From assembly GCA_900556025.1 (NCBI GenBank), contig USNG01000033.1, forward strand, positions 1-16,359: DNA of 16,359 nt, written 5' to 3'. The translations under genes were made by a program, and so were the position numbers. Below the pieces are notes generated by a model. That model searched no databases and was not told where the DNA came from. It saw nothing but the letters and a program-made list of their open reading frames with translations. The number at the start of each line of letters is the position of its first letter. Positions within the stretch are counted from its first letter, which is position 1. The stretch comes from an uncultured Mycoplasmatota bacterium (GTDB lineage Bacteria > Bacillota_I > Bacilli_A > RF39 > UBA660). Of the stretch, positions 6,636 to 13,521 are shown one piece after another.

Positions 6636-7043
6636 TTAATCATTTAAAATATTATTTACTTCATCTTTTACATTAATCCATACTTGTTTTAGACTATTGA
6701 AAGTAAGAGTATCATAAACTTTATTTGGTTCTATCCACACTAACTCATGAACTTCTAGTGAGTCATTATCACTATGTCCATTGTCAATTGCTAAATAATA
6801 ATATACATCAGATTCTTCATTATTTGAATTAATGTAATGTTCTATATAAATTGGATTTTCTTTAATAATGTTAGCTACTCTTTTTGTTTCTTCTGCTGTC
6901 TCTCTAATGGCACATTCTGTTAATGTTTCATTTTTTTCTAAATGTCCTTTAGGAAAAGTGTAATCATTATATTCTTTTCTATAAATTAAACCCACTTTTT
7001 TAAGTTCTTTATTTATTAAAATGCAACCTGCTTTTTGAATCAT
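6636..7043 (-). CDS. Nudix hydrolase (Ap4A hydrolase-like group)
   Basis: A 135-residue single-domain Nudix enzyme. The Nudix box runs from G33: G-x5-E39-x7-R47-E48-T-A-E51-E52, so the metal-binding glutamates are all present. The glycine that usually follows (EExG) is replaced by lysine (EETK). The preceding FPKGHLEKNET matches the bis(5'-nucleosyl)-tetraphosphatase-like group, which cleaves nucleoside polyphosphates or diphosphoinositol-type substrates; the real substrate is unknown. An AAGGAG ribosome site lies in the nine bases after the DUF402 stop, so it is tightly operonic with DUF402 and ASCH genes. Confidence 0.88.
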   Translation of the reverse strand: MIQKAGCILINKELKKVGLIYRKEYNDYTFPKGHLEKNETLTECAIRETAEETKRVANIIKENPIYIEHYINSNNEESDVYYYLAIDNGHSDNDSLEVHELVWIEPNKVYDTLTFNSLKQVWINVKDEVNNILND

Positions 7044-7052
7044 TATTGCTCC

Positions 7053-7565
7053 TTATAAATTATTTAAATATTTCATATAATCAATATTCATCAATTCATT
7101 AGTTTTATCTTTTATAGTAGGAAGAATTTCATCTTTGATTTTATAAACTAATTCAAATTCTTCATCGCTTACATCACCACTATTATGAGCATTTATTAGT
7201 TCATCTTCATCTAATATTTTTATTCTTCCATCCATATATGTTATATCTAAATATAAATCATCATAAAATGGTACATGTGTTTTTTCATCTAATCCATTAT
7301 TTTTACATATATCAAAATAATATTCTAATTCTTTTTTATCTTTATCTAAAAATAATCTCATAGCATAATTTTTATTTTTTGGAACAACTTCAAAAATATA
7401 AAATCCATTATCCATAACACATATATCGTCTTCTATAATAAATTTTTTTCTTACAGAAATTAACTTCTTAACTGATATATAATAATCTTCTTCATCTAGA
7501 AATAGTTTAATTTGATATTTTTCAATATCTCTTAAATATGTGTTTGTTATATATTTTCTTTTCAT
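7053..7565 (-). CDS. DUF402 protein, nucleoside di/triphosphatase-like
   Basis: A 170-residue protein of the DUF402 family (includes the staphylococcal Ntdp nucleoside tri/diphosphatase and FomD). Signatures are YYFDI (82-86), the metal-site segment YDDLYLDITYMDG (101-113) and the C-terminal LDEDELINAHNSGDVSDEEFELVYK. The first 60 residues form the basic beta-rich part. By family it should hydrolyse nucleotides in a divalent-metal-dependent way, but some relatives bind RNA or act on other phosphates. The ribosome site AAGGAG overlaps the stop of the ASCH gene one base upstream. Lying between an ASCH and a Nudix gene, it suggests a shared nucleotide or RNA-modification theme. Confidence 0.82.
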   Translation of the reverse strand: MKRKYITNTYLRDIEKYQIKLFLDEEDYYISVKKLISVRKKFIIEDDICVMDNGFYIFEVVPKNKNYAMRLFLDKDKKELEYYFDICKNNGLDEKTHVPFYDDLYLDITYMDGRIKILDEDELINAHNSGDVSDEEFELVYKIKDEILPTIKDKTNELMNIDYMKYLNNL

Positions 7566-7566
7566 A

Positions 7567-7905
7567 CTATCTCCTTAATTTTAACTCTATTCCGACTACT
7601 CCATACTTATCTTGTTCTTCTTTTGAATAATATAATTGCATATCTTCTGGAGCAGCTTCTTCATTTTCTTTGTATCCTAATGATACTTTATCAAAGTGTC
7701 CATATAATTCTTTGAATGATCTATAAATATGCAATTTAATAACAGTTGTCATGATTTTTTCATTTGTTACTCTATTAGTAAATTCAATATTATCACCTTC
7801 ATGAATCTCTCTTCTTTTTTCATCATAAAGTCTTAATTCAATTGTTTTTGTACCATTTTTTATTAAATTAAACGGTTCATCATGTAAACGCATTTCATGT
7901 GTCAT
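7567..7905 (-). CDS. ASCH-domain protein
   Basis: A 112-residue single ASCH domain (PUA-like beta barrel). The hallmark is F-x-LIKNGTKTIELRLYDEKRREIHEGDNIEF: the conserved K20-T21-x-E23-x-R25 lines the presumed ligand cleft, and EGD starts the next strand. The end, YGVVGIELKL, is the usual last strand. Known members bind RNA, cleave RNA or hydrolyse N4-acetylcytidine (E. coli YqfB). The threonine of the YqfB K-T-x-T motif is a glutamate here, so that activity should not be assumed. It has the strongest ribosome site of the cluster (AAGGAGGA) and is the first gene of a five-gene operon read leftward. Confidence 0.88.
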   Translation of the reverse strand: MTHEMRLHDEPFNLIKNGTKTIELRLYDEKRREIHEGDNIEFTNRVTNEKIMTTVIKLHIYRSFKELYGHFDKVSLGYKENEEAAPEDMQLYYSKEEQDKYGVVGIELKLRR

Positions 7906-7983
7906 TTTAGTCCTCCTTATAATTCCATAAACCTAATTTTTCTCTAAATAGGAATAGGACTTTCATATAAACTCATTGAGAGT

Positions 7984-7992
7984 ATTATATCA
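7984..7992 (-). promoter_or_regulatory. extended -10 promoter of the ASCH operon
   Basis: The leftward strand reads TGATATAAT. The TGA of this box is itself the stop codon of the helicase gene. The mRNA start would be near 7977, giving a leader of about 72 bases to the ASCH start. I see no strong hairpin in that leader, only a short ATTCC/GGAAT pairing option. Confidence 0.55.
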
Positions 7993-9984
7993 CGATGATA
8001 TATATTTTTCTATTTCTTTTATGAAAACAGATTTATTATTAGAAATTGATAATAAAAATACTTTCTTTTTACATCTAGTTAATGCTACATAAAAAAGTCT
8101 TCTTTCTTCACTATACGGATAATCATCACTATTATCGAGTAATAAATTTATTAAAGATAAATCAGTTATTTTGCTTGGAAAACTCATACCAGAACTTTTA
8201 TTATTTAATATTATTACATAATCAGATTGTAATCCTTTTGAAGAATGTATTGTTAGAAATTTTATATTTAAATCTATTCTTTTTGAATAAACAATATCTA
8301 AACATTTATCTTTATAGTTATATTCTTGATAAAAGTTCTTATTGTTTTTTAATATTTCTAAATCACTTTTATATCTACCAAGTAAATAAATAGTACTATA
8401 ATTTTCTAATTTTAATAATTCTTTTTCAAGTTCATTTAAACATTCTTTATAATTATTCTTTTCTATTATTTTTATTGCATTTTTATAATTTAATTTAGAA
8501 TTAACTTTCTTTTTAATTTGATTTGGATTTTTCATAATAAATTTACTACTTATATCTGCGATAAAGGACGAAAATCTATAAGTATTTTCTATTCTTGTTA
8601 TATATGACGAACCAACATACTTTTCATAATTAGTTATTAAACTAATATCACTACCAGAGAATCTATAAATACTTTGCCAATCATCGCCTACACAAAATAA
8701 TTTATAAAACTTTTGATTTCTAAGTGACATAAGTAAATTAAACCTTCCGTGAGAAATGTCTTGATATTCATCAACAATAACATACTTATAATTATGAATA
8801 AACAAATTTTCTTTAATACAATTAGTAGATAAATTAATCATATCATTAAAATCTATAAGATTATTTATTTTCAAATATTCATTATATCTTAAGTAGATTG
8901 GTTCTAATAAACTAAGTAATACTTTATCATTATGATTTAGTTTTATTTTTTTAATATTTTTAATGGTTTGGTTATTATTTTTTATAAGATTAATTAATGT
9001 TTCAAATATAGATGACATTTCTATATAGAAACCATTATTCTTTAATATTTTTAATAATTCTTTATTTGATACTGGATTTATTTTTACTTTATATTTTAAT
9101 AGTTCGTTCATTAATGATTGGGTATTTAAATATTTGGTATTAATTATTATATTATTTTTTGATTTAATATTGTTTTTATAATTTATATAAACATTATAAT
9201 CTGTTAAATAAAAAGAATTATTATAGATATATTTTATATTATTAACATATAAGAAGTTAGCAATCGATACTTCTATTTTATATCTTACATTTTCACCTTT
9301 TAAAGTTATTAAATCATTATTTTTGATATTTATATAAAAGTTAACTAAATTGCTTATATAATTACTATCTTTAATTAATTCATATAGTGTATTTGTAATA
9401 AATGAACTTAGATTTTCTGTATAGATATTTGGTATATTTAAACTACTTTTTTTAATAATTTCTAATCCTAATTTATGAAAAGTATAAACATCAATTTCAG
9501 TATTTATTTCTTTTTCAATTCTTTCTTTCATTTCTTTAGAGGATGAAGAAGTAAATGATAATATTAATATTTCATTTGGAAGAGCTTTATTTGTTTTTAT
9601 TAAATATTTTACCTTTCCAATAATCGTTGTTGTTTTTCCTGAACCTGCGCTAGCCACCACTAGTTGATTATCACTATTATTAATTATTGAATCTATTTGA
9701 TTAGAATCTAAATAATTATTTTCTATTTTTCCATATATTTTATTAAAGCATTTTGCGTTATGTTTTTTAATACTTATATCTATATCTAAATATTTTTTAT
9801 AAAGACTATTATATTCTTTTAAATATTTTAAGTATTTTATACCAAAAATTAAATTTAATTTATTTGGAAATTTTAATTCTTCTTTATTATAATTTTCTAT
9901 GATATTAGTGGTGTTAAAAAAAGCATTATATTTGTTATTCCATATATTTAATTTGTTTAAAGATTTGTCAATTTTATTTTTCAC
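7990..9984 (-). CDS. UvrD/Rep superfamily 1 DNA helicase, helicase IV-like
   Basis: A 664-residue ATP-dependent 3'-5' DNA helicase. Motifs in order: Q-motif LDSNQIDSI (92-100), Walker A AGSGKTT (113-119), Ia ILSFTSSSSKEM (140-151), TFHKLG (168-173), Walker B VDEYQD (404-409), III GDDWQSIYRFSG (433-444), IV NTYRFSS (467-473), V TIHSSKGLQSDYVII (578-592), VI EERRLFYVALTR (626-637). Size and the pattern ...SAGSGKTTTIIGKVKYL... are close to E. coli helicase IV (HelD). The segment at about 230-300 corresponds to the nuclease-like insert of helicase IV but has lost most of its acidic residues. The start is GTG, with AAGGAG five bases upstream. It is a monocistronic gene with its own promoter, probably for repair or recombination. 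The protein is strikingly rich in Asn, Ile and Lys. Confidence 0.9.
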   Translation of the reverse strand: MKNKIDKSLNKLNIWNNKYNAFFNTTNIIENYNKEELKFPNKLNLIFGIKYLKYLKEYNSLYKKYLDIDISIKKHNAKCFNKIYGKIENNYLDSNQIDSIINNSDNQLVVASAGSGKTTTIIGKVKYLIKTNKALPNEILILSFTSSSSKEMKERIEKEINTEIDVYTFHKLGLEIIKKSSLNIPNIYTENLSSFITNTLYELIKDSNYISNLVNFYINIKNNDLITLKGENVRYKIEVSIANFLYVNNIKYIYNNSFYLTDYNVYINYKNNIKSKNNIIINTKYLNTQSLMNELLKYKVKINPVSNKELLKILKNNGFYIEMSSIFETLINLIKNNNQTIKNIKKIKLNHNDKVLLSLLEPIYLRYNEYLKINNLIDFNDMINLSTNCIKENLFIHNYKYVIVDEYQDISHGRFNLLMSLRNQKFYKLFCVGDDWQSIYRFSGSDISLITNYEKYVGSSYITRIENTYRFSSFIADISSKFIMKNPNQIKKKVNSKLNYKNAIKIIEKNNYKECLNELEKELLKLENYSTIYLLGRYKSDLEILKNNKNFYQEYNYKDKCLDIVYSKRIDLNIKFLTIHSSKGLQSDYVIILNNKSSGMSFPSKITDLSLINLLLDNSDDYPYSEERRLFYVALTRCKKKVFLLSISNNKSVFIKEIEKYISS

Positions 9985-10003
9985 GTATACTCCTTAGTCA
10001 TAA

Positions 10004-10012
10004 ATTATAACA
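10004..10012 (-). promoter_or_regulatory. extended -10 promoter of the helicase gene
   Basis: The leftward strand reads TGTTATAAT, a perfect extended -10, about 20 bases upstream of the GTG start, just after the cadA terminator. There is no convincing -35. Confidence 0.52.
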
Positions 10013-10020
10013 AACTAAAT

Positions 10021-10047
10021 AAAAAAAGCAAACATTAAATTTGCTTT
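10021..10047 (-). terminator. intrinsic terminator of the cad operon
   Basis: An 8-base stem (AAAGCAAA with TTTGCTTT, 10025-10047) with a 7-base loop, followed leftward by seven T in a row in total. The stop codon of the ATPase gene lies in the loop, so coding and termination signals overlap. Confidence 0.8.
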
Positions 10048-11891
10048 CTAACTTTTAATATTCTAAATGCATTTAATATAGCTATTACTGATACTCCAAC
10101 ATCTGCGAATACTGCTGACCACATTGTAGCTATTCCCAAAGCTGATAATAGTAAAACTGATATTTTTACGGTTATAGCAAATATTATATTTTGTTTTACT
10201 ATTCTCATAGTTTTTCTTGAAATATTTATAGATTCAGCTATTTTTGATGGTTCATCTGTCATTATAACCACATCACTTGCTTCAATAGCAGCATCACTTC
10301 CAAGACCACCCATTGATACTCCAATGTCAGATAAAGCAAGTACAGGGGCATCATTAATTCCATCTCCTACAAATAGAAGTTTACCTGACTCAGATTTTTC
10401 TTTCATTAATTCTTCTACTATTTTAACTTTATCTTGTGGTAATAGTTCTGAATGATATTCATCTAAATTTAATTCATTTGAAACTTCTTTACTAATAGAA
10501 TCTTTATCTCCAGTTAACATTACTATTTTCTTAACATTATTTTCTCTAAAAAGTTTTATTGCTTTATATGAGTCTTCTTTTATCTTATCAGAAATAGTTA
10601 TAGTTCCTTTAAATTCATTATCTATTGCTACATATATTATTGTTCCTAATTCATTTACTACTTCATGTTTTATTTTATATTGATTTAATAGTTTTTCATT
10701 TCCAACTAAAACATCTTTATTTTCTACTTTAGCATATACTCCTTTACCAGGAATTTCTTTTGTTTCAGTTACTTTTTTTGCATCTATTTTTTTAGAATAT
10801 TCATTTTTAATAGATATAGATATTGGGTGATTAGAAAAGTTTTCTGCGTATGAAGCATACTTCAACAGCTCTTCATCACTTATTCCAATAGCATTTATAT
10901 TTTGAACTTTAAATTCTCCTTCAGTTAATGTTCCGGTTTTATCACAAACGATTATTTCTGTTTTTGATAAAGCTTCTAAATAATTACTTCCTTTAACTAA
11001 AACTCCAATTCTTGAAGAAGCACCAATTCCACCAAAGAAACTTAATGGAATAGATACTACTAATGCACATGGACATGAAACAACTAAAAATGATAATGCT
11101 CTATAAATCCAAGTGTTAAATGAATCTTTTAATATTAATGGAGGTAGTACTGCTAAAAATAATGCAATTATAACTACTATTGGTGTATAGTATTTAGCAA
11201 ATTTGCTAATAAAATTTTCACTTGATGATTTTCTACTACTTGCATTTTCTACTAAATCTAATATTTTACTAACTGTAGATTCTCCAAATTCTTTTGTTAC
11301 TTTTACTTTTAAAATACCTGAATTATTAATACATCCGCTAAGTACTTCATCACCAACTTTTACATTTCTTGGCACTGCTTCTCCAGTTAAAGCTAATGTA
11401 TTTAAAGAGGAAGATCCTTCCACTACTATTCCATCTAAAGGTACTTTTTCTCCTGGCTTAATTAATATTATTTCTTCTATATTAACATCACTTGGATCAA
11501 CTTTTTCATGTTTGTCATTTCTTATTACATTAGCATAGTCTGGTCTAATATCCATTAAATCTGATATTGATTTTCTTGATTTATCAACTGCATAACTTTG
11601 AAATAATTCTCCTACTTGATAAAATAACATTACTGAGACTGCTTCTGCTAAATTACCGATACATATAGCACCTATTGTTGCTACTGTCATTAAGAAGTTC
11701 TCATCAAATACTTTTCCTCTACTAATATTTCTAATTGCTTTTAAAACAATATCATAGCCAATTACAATATATGAAATGACAAATAATGCTTCATTAAAAT
11801 ATTTAATATCAATTTTAAATAATAATGTTGTAAATAATAATACACTAGAAATAATTATTTTAGTTAGATTTTTTTTCATTTTCTTTGTCAT
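10035..11891 (-). CDS. cadA: Zn/Cd/Pb-exporting P1B-type ATPase
   Basis: A 618-residue metal-exporting P-type ATPase of the plasma membrane. The actuator motif is TGEAVP (169-174); the membrane metal site is SCPCALVVSIP (272-282); the phosphorylated aspartate is D317 in DKTGTLTEGE; the HP motif is at 355-356; the hinge is GDGINDAP (509-516). K576 in membrane helix 7 and D597 in FADVGVS of helix 8 are the partners that mark the P1B-2 group (CadA/ZntA), so Zn(II), Cd(II) or Pb(II) are the likely ions. Unlike most relatives (700 or more residues) it has no N-terminal HMA metal-binding domain; that domain is the separate gene just upstream, whose stop overlaps this start by one base (TAATG, with GAGGA as ribosome site). 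Confidence 0.95.
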   Translation of the reverse strand: MTKKMKKNLTKIIISSVLLFTTLLFKIDIKYFNEALFVISYIVIGYDIVLKAIRNISRGKVFDENFLMTVATIGAICIGNLAEAVSVMLFYQVGELFQSYAVDKSRKSISDLMDIRPDYANVIRNDKHEKVDPSDVNIEEIILIKPGEKVPLDGIVVEGSSSLNTLALTGEAVPRNVKVGDEVLSGCINNSGILKVKVTKEFGESTVSKILDLVENASSRKSSSENFISKFAKYYTPIVVIIALFLAVLPPLILKDSFNTWIYRALSFLVVSCPCALVVSIPLSFFGGIGASSRIGVLVKGSNYLEALSKTEIIVCDKTGTLTEGEFKVQNINAIGISDEELLKYASYAENFSNHPISISIKNEYSKKIDAKKVTETKEIPGKGVYAKVENKDVLVGNEKLLNQYKIKHEVVNELGTIIYVAIDNEFKGTITISDKIKEDSYKAIKLFRENNVKKIVMLTGDKDSISKEVSNELNLDEYHSELLPQDKVKIVEELMKEKSESGKLLFVGDGINDAPVLALSDIGVSMGGLGSDAAIEASDVVIMTDEPSKIAESINISRKTMRIVKQNIIFAITVKISVLLLSALGIATMWSAVFADVGVSVIAILNAFRILKVRKQI

Positions 11892-12115
11892 TATATTTCC
11901 TCGATATATACATCAGATTCTTCTTTTTTAATGACTTTTTTTATTTGTTTTAATGCTTCTTCATAATCTGATTCATCACATTTGAATGTAAATCTTTTAG
12001 TCATAAAGCTAATACTTACTTCACTTATTAAATCTATTTTACTTAAGGTACTTTCTAATTCATTTGCGCATGCAGCACAATCTAATTCTTCTATTTTAAA
12101 TTTATAACTTTTCAT
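11891..12115 (-). CDS. free-standing HMA metal-binding protein
   Basis: A 74-residue ferredoxin-like HMA domain. The metal site is DCAAC (12-16), with C13 and C16 as ligands; strands KSYKFKIEEL and RFTFKCDES frame the usual beta-alpha-beta-beta-alpha-beta fold. It corresponds to the N-terminal domain normally fused to CadA/ZntA. Here it is its own gene, with AAAAGGAG before the start, 13 bases after the repressor and overlapping the ATPase start by one base. It may deliver Zn/Cd to the ATPase, act as its detached regulatory domain, or buffer metal in the cytosol. Copper chaperones (CopZ) look similar; the operon partners favour Zn/Cd. Confidence 0.88.
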   Translation of the reverse strand: MKSYKFKIEELDCAACANELESTLSKIDLISEVSISFMTKRFTFKCDESDYEEALKQIKKVIKKEESDVYIEEI

Positions 12116-12128
12116 ATAAAATCTCCTT

Positions 12129-12491
12129 TTAATTTCTATGATTAATATGTTCTAAACCAATTTCAAATAATTTTACTATGTGATCATCATCTAAAGTGTA
12201 ATATACTTCTTTTCCACTTTTTCTACATTTAACTATTCCACTTCTTCTAAGAGTTGCTAATTGATGAGAGACAGCAGATTTAGTCATACTTAATACATTT
12301 GCTATATCACAAACACACATTTCATTTTTATCTAATGCAAATAATATTCTACATCTTGTTGTGTCACCAATTAATTTAAATAAATCTGCTAAATGATTAA
12401 ATGTATTTTCACTTGGCATATTATTTTTAACATTATTTACCGACTCTTCATGTATAATATTACAATCACATATAAATTCGTTTTTTGACAT
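12129..12491 (-). CDS. cadC: ArsR/SmtB-family metal-sensing repressor (CadC/SmtB-like)
   Basis: A 120-residue winged-helix repressor that releases DNA when it binds metal. LFKLIGDTTRCRILFAL (37-53) is the ArsR helix 2-3 region; MCVCDIANVL (58-67) and MTKSAVSHQLATLRRSGIV (69-87) form the recognition helix-turn-helix; the wing is KSGKEVYYTL. Two metal sites seem intact: the alpha3N site with C8, C10 (ICDC) and C59, C61 (ELCVC in CadC), which senses Cd/Pb/Bi, and the alpha5 site with D102, H104, H115, H118, which senses Zn. It is the first gene of the operon and is expected to repress itself, the HMA gene and the ATPase from the palindromes just upstream. Ribosome site AAGGAG. Confidence 0.93.
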   Translation of the reverse strand: MSKNEFICDCNIIHEESVNNVKNNMPSENTFNHLADLFKLIGDTTRCRILFALDKNEMCVCDIANVLSMTKSAVSHQLATLRRSGIVKCRKSGKEVYYTLDDDHIVKLFEIGLEHINHRN

Positions 12492-12502
12492 ATCTTCTCC
12501 TT

Positions 12503-12562
12503 ATTCAATTGAATGTTTGTTCAACTATATCAATTATAGTTGAATGCATACTCATTTGTCAA
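12503..12562 (-). promoter_or_regulatory. cad operon promoter with overlapping repressor operator
   Basis: On the leftward strand a perfect -35, TTGACA (12562-12557), is 18 bases from a perfect -10, TATAAT (12538-12533). The -10 is buried in a perfect 10-base inverted repeat, TTCAACTATA and TATAGTTGAA (12520-12544, 5-base loop). A second perfect 12-base palindrome, ATTCAATTGAAT, lies at 12503-12514 between promoter and ribosome site. The TTCAA/TTGAA half-sites resemble known CadC/ArsR operators. Confidence 0.82.
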
Positions 12563-12594
12563 TAATATATGATTAAATTATAAATTTATTTACA

Positions 12595-12625
12595 AAAATA
12601 GACTATTATAAAAATAGTCTATTTT
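12595..12625 (-). terminator. intrinsic terminator of the Nudix gene
   Basis: A perfect 13-base stem (aaaatagactatt with aatagtctatttt) and 5-base loop. Leftward it ends in TTTTTG. The TAG stop codon of the Nudix gene lies in the first arm of the stem. Confidence 0.78.
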
Positions 12626-13104
12626 AAATCTTCTTCCTCTATAAATTCGAAATTATCTTTTATATTTAATAATTTTTCTTTTAGATAATCTGGTTTTATA
12701 TTTTCATTTTTAATATCTTTTATATTTATCCATTTATAAATAATATTTTTGCCTTCCTCTATTCCATCAAATTCGTCATTTTGAAGTAATTTTGAATCAT
12801 CTTTTATGTCTAATAAATATCCTATAATGTATTGATGTTGTTTTAAATTATCAAATTCAAAGAAGTATTCTACAAACCATAATGGTCTTATTACTTCTAC
12901 ATCACAACCTGTTTCTTCTTGAAATTCTCTTTTAACTACATCTTTACCTCTTTCAAGCGTTGCTATTGCTCCACCAGGTAATGCCCAATTTAGATCAGTT
13001 TTCTTTTTTTGAAATAATATTTTGTTGTTCTTTTTTAGAACTCCTACTGCTCTTGAGCCAAACTTAACGTCACCAATCATCAGTCTAATATCATTTTCTT
13101 CCAT
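12619..13104 (-). CDS. Nudix hydrolase
   Basis: A 161-residue Nudix enzyme. The Nudix box is complete: G45-x5-E51-x7-R59-E60-F-Q-E63-E64-T-G66, so the magnesium site is intact. The lead-in LNWALPGGAIATLERG and the tail with an acidic stretch (FEFIEEEDL) are common in Bacillota MutT-like/ADP-ribose-pyrophosphatase-like members; substrate unknown. I place the start at the ATG at 13104, with AAGGAG six bases upstream. An in-frame ATG at 13125 would put that ribosome site inside the coding region. It is a single-gene unit between the mazEF terminator and its own terminator, and is not closely related to the Nudix protein at 6636-7043. Confidence 0.88.
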   Translation of the reverse strand: MEENDIRLMIGDVKFGSRAVGVLKKNNKILFQKKKTDLNWALPGGAIATLERGKDVVKREFQEETGCDVEVIRPLWFVEYFFEFDNLKQHQYIIGYLLDIKDDSKLLQNDEFDGIEEGKNIIYKWINIKDIKNENIKPDYLKEKLLNIKDNFEFIEEEDLK

Positions 13105-13127
13105 ACAATTCTCCTTACTTTTCATCT

Positions 13128-13136
13128 ATTGTATCA
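13128..13136 (-). promoter_or_regulatory. extended -10 promoter of the second Nudix gene
   Basis: The leftward strand reads TGATACAAT (TGn plus TACAAT), placed in the short gap after the mazF terminator and upstream of the AAGGAG site. No clear -35. Confidence 0.42.
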
Positions 13137-13152
13137 AAAAAGTTCAAAATTA

Positions 13153-13171
13153 AAAAGCATTATTTGCTTTT
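13153..13171 (-). terminator. short terminator hairpin after mazF
   Basis: A 7-base stem (AAAAGCA with TGCTTTT) and 5-base loop lies just past the mazF stop; leftward it ends in TTTTTAATTTT. Small, but of the same build as the cadA terminator. Confidence 0.55.
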
Positions 13172-13511
13172 ATTCTTCAATATATGCATTAAACAATGCA
13201 ATTATGCTAATTAAATCATTATCACTTAATTTTTCAACAAATTTTATTTTTCTTGTTTCATAGTCTATGCTTCTGATATGTTCGCATAAAACTGAGCCAT
13301 GTACTTTTACGGTATCTTCTAAACGATAATGTGTTGGAAATTCTTTTTCATTTGTTGTTATTGGACAAACCATTGCCATTTTAGTATTTATATTAAAGAC
13401 ATTATTACTTATTACAATAGCTAGTCTGAATCCTGATTGTTCATGTCCTTTTGTAGGATTTAAATCTAATAAGATAATGTCCCCTTGCATTGGAATATAT
13501 TTTTTTATCAT
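13170..13511 (-). CDS. mazF: MazF-type endoribonuclease toxin
   Basis: A 113-residue MazF/PemK toxin, a ribosome-independent mRNA interferase. It follows the E. coli MazF pattern closely: YIPMQGDIILLDLNPTKGHEQSGFRLAIVIS, then VCPITTNEKEFPTH. Residues equivalent to the E. coli catalytic and substrate-binding set fall at the same numbers: E24, R29 and T52. The loop GHEQSGFRLA is intact, so the toxin is likely active. Its ribosome site (AGGAAAAG) overlaps the stop of the antitoxin gene 10 bases upstream, so synthesis is coupled to the antitoxin. The cut sequence cannot be predicted from this alone. Confidence 0.94.
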   Translation of the reverse strand: MIKKYIPMQGDIILLDLNPTKGHEQSGFRLAIVISNNVFNINTKMAMVCPITTNEKEFPTHYRLEDTVKVHGSVLCEHIRSIDYETRKIKFVEKLSDNDLISIIALFNAYIEE

Positions 13512-13521
13512 ATTTCTTTTC

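Noticed and set aside
7906..7983. Riboswitch in the leader of the ASCH operon
   Set aside because: Only 72 or so bases with 4-5 base pairing options and no conserved riboswitch core that I recognise.
8082..8393. A 103-residue open frame antisense to the helicase C-terminus
   Set aside because: Low-complexity Leu/Tyr/Asn composition; the opposite strand carries helicase motifs V and VI.
11203..11538. A 111-residue open frame antisense to the metal ATPase
   Set aside because: Covers the actuator domain of a clear P-type ATPase; no start signals.
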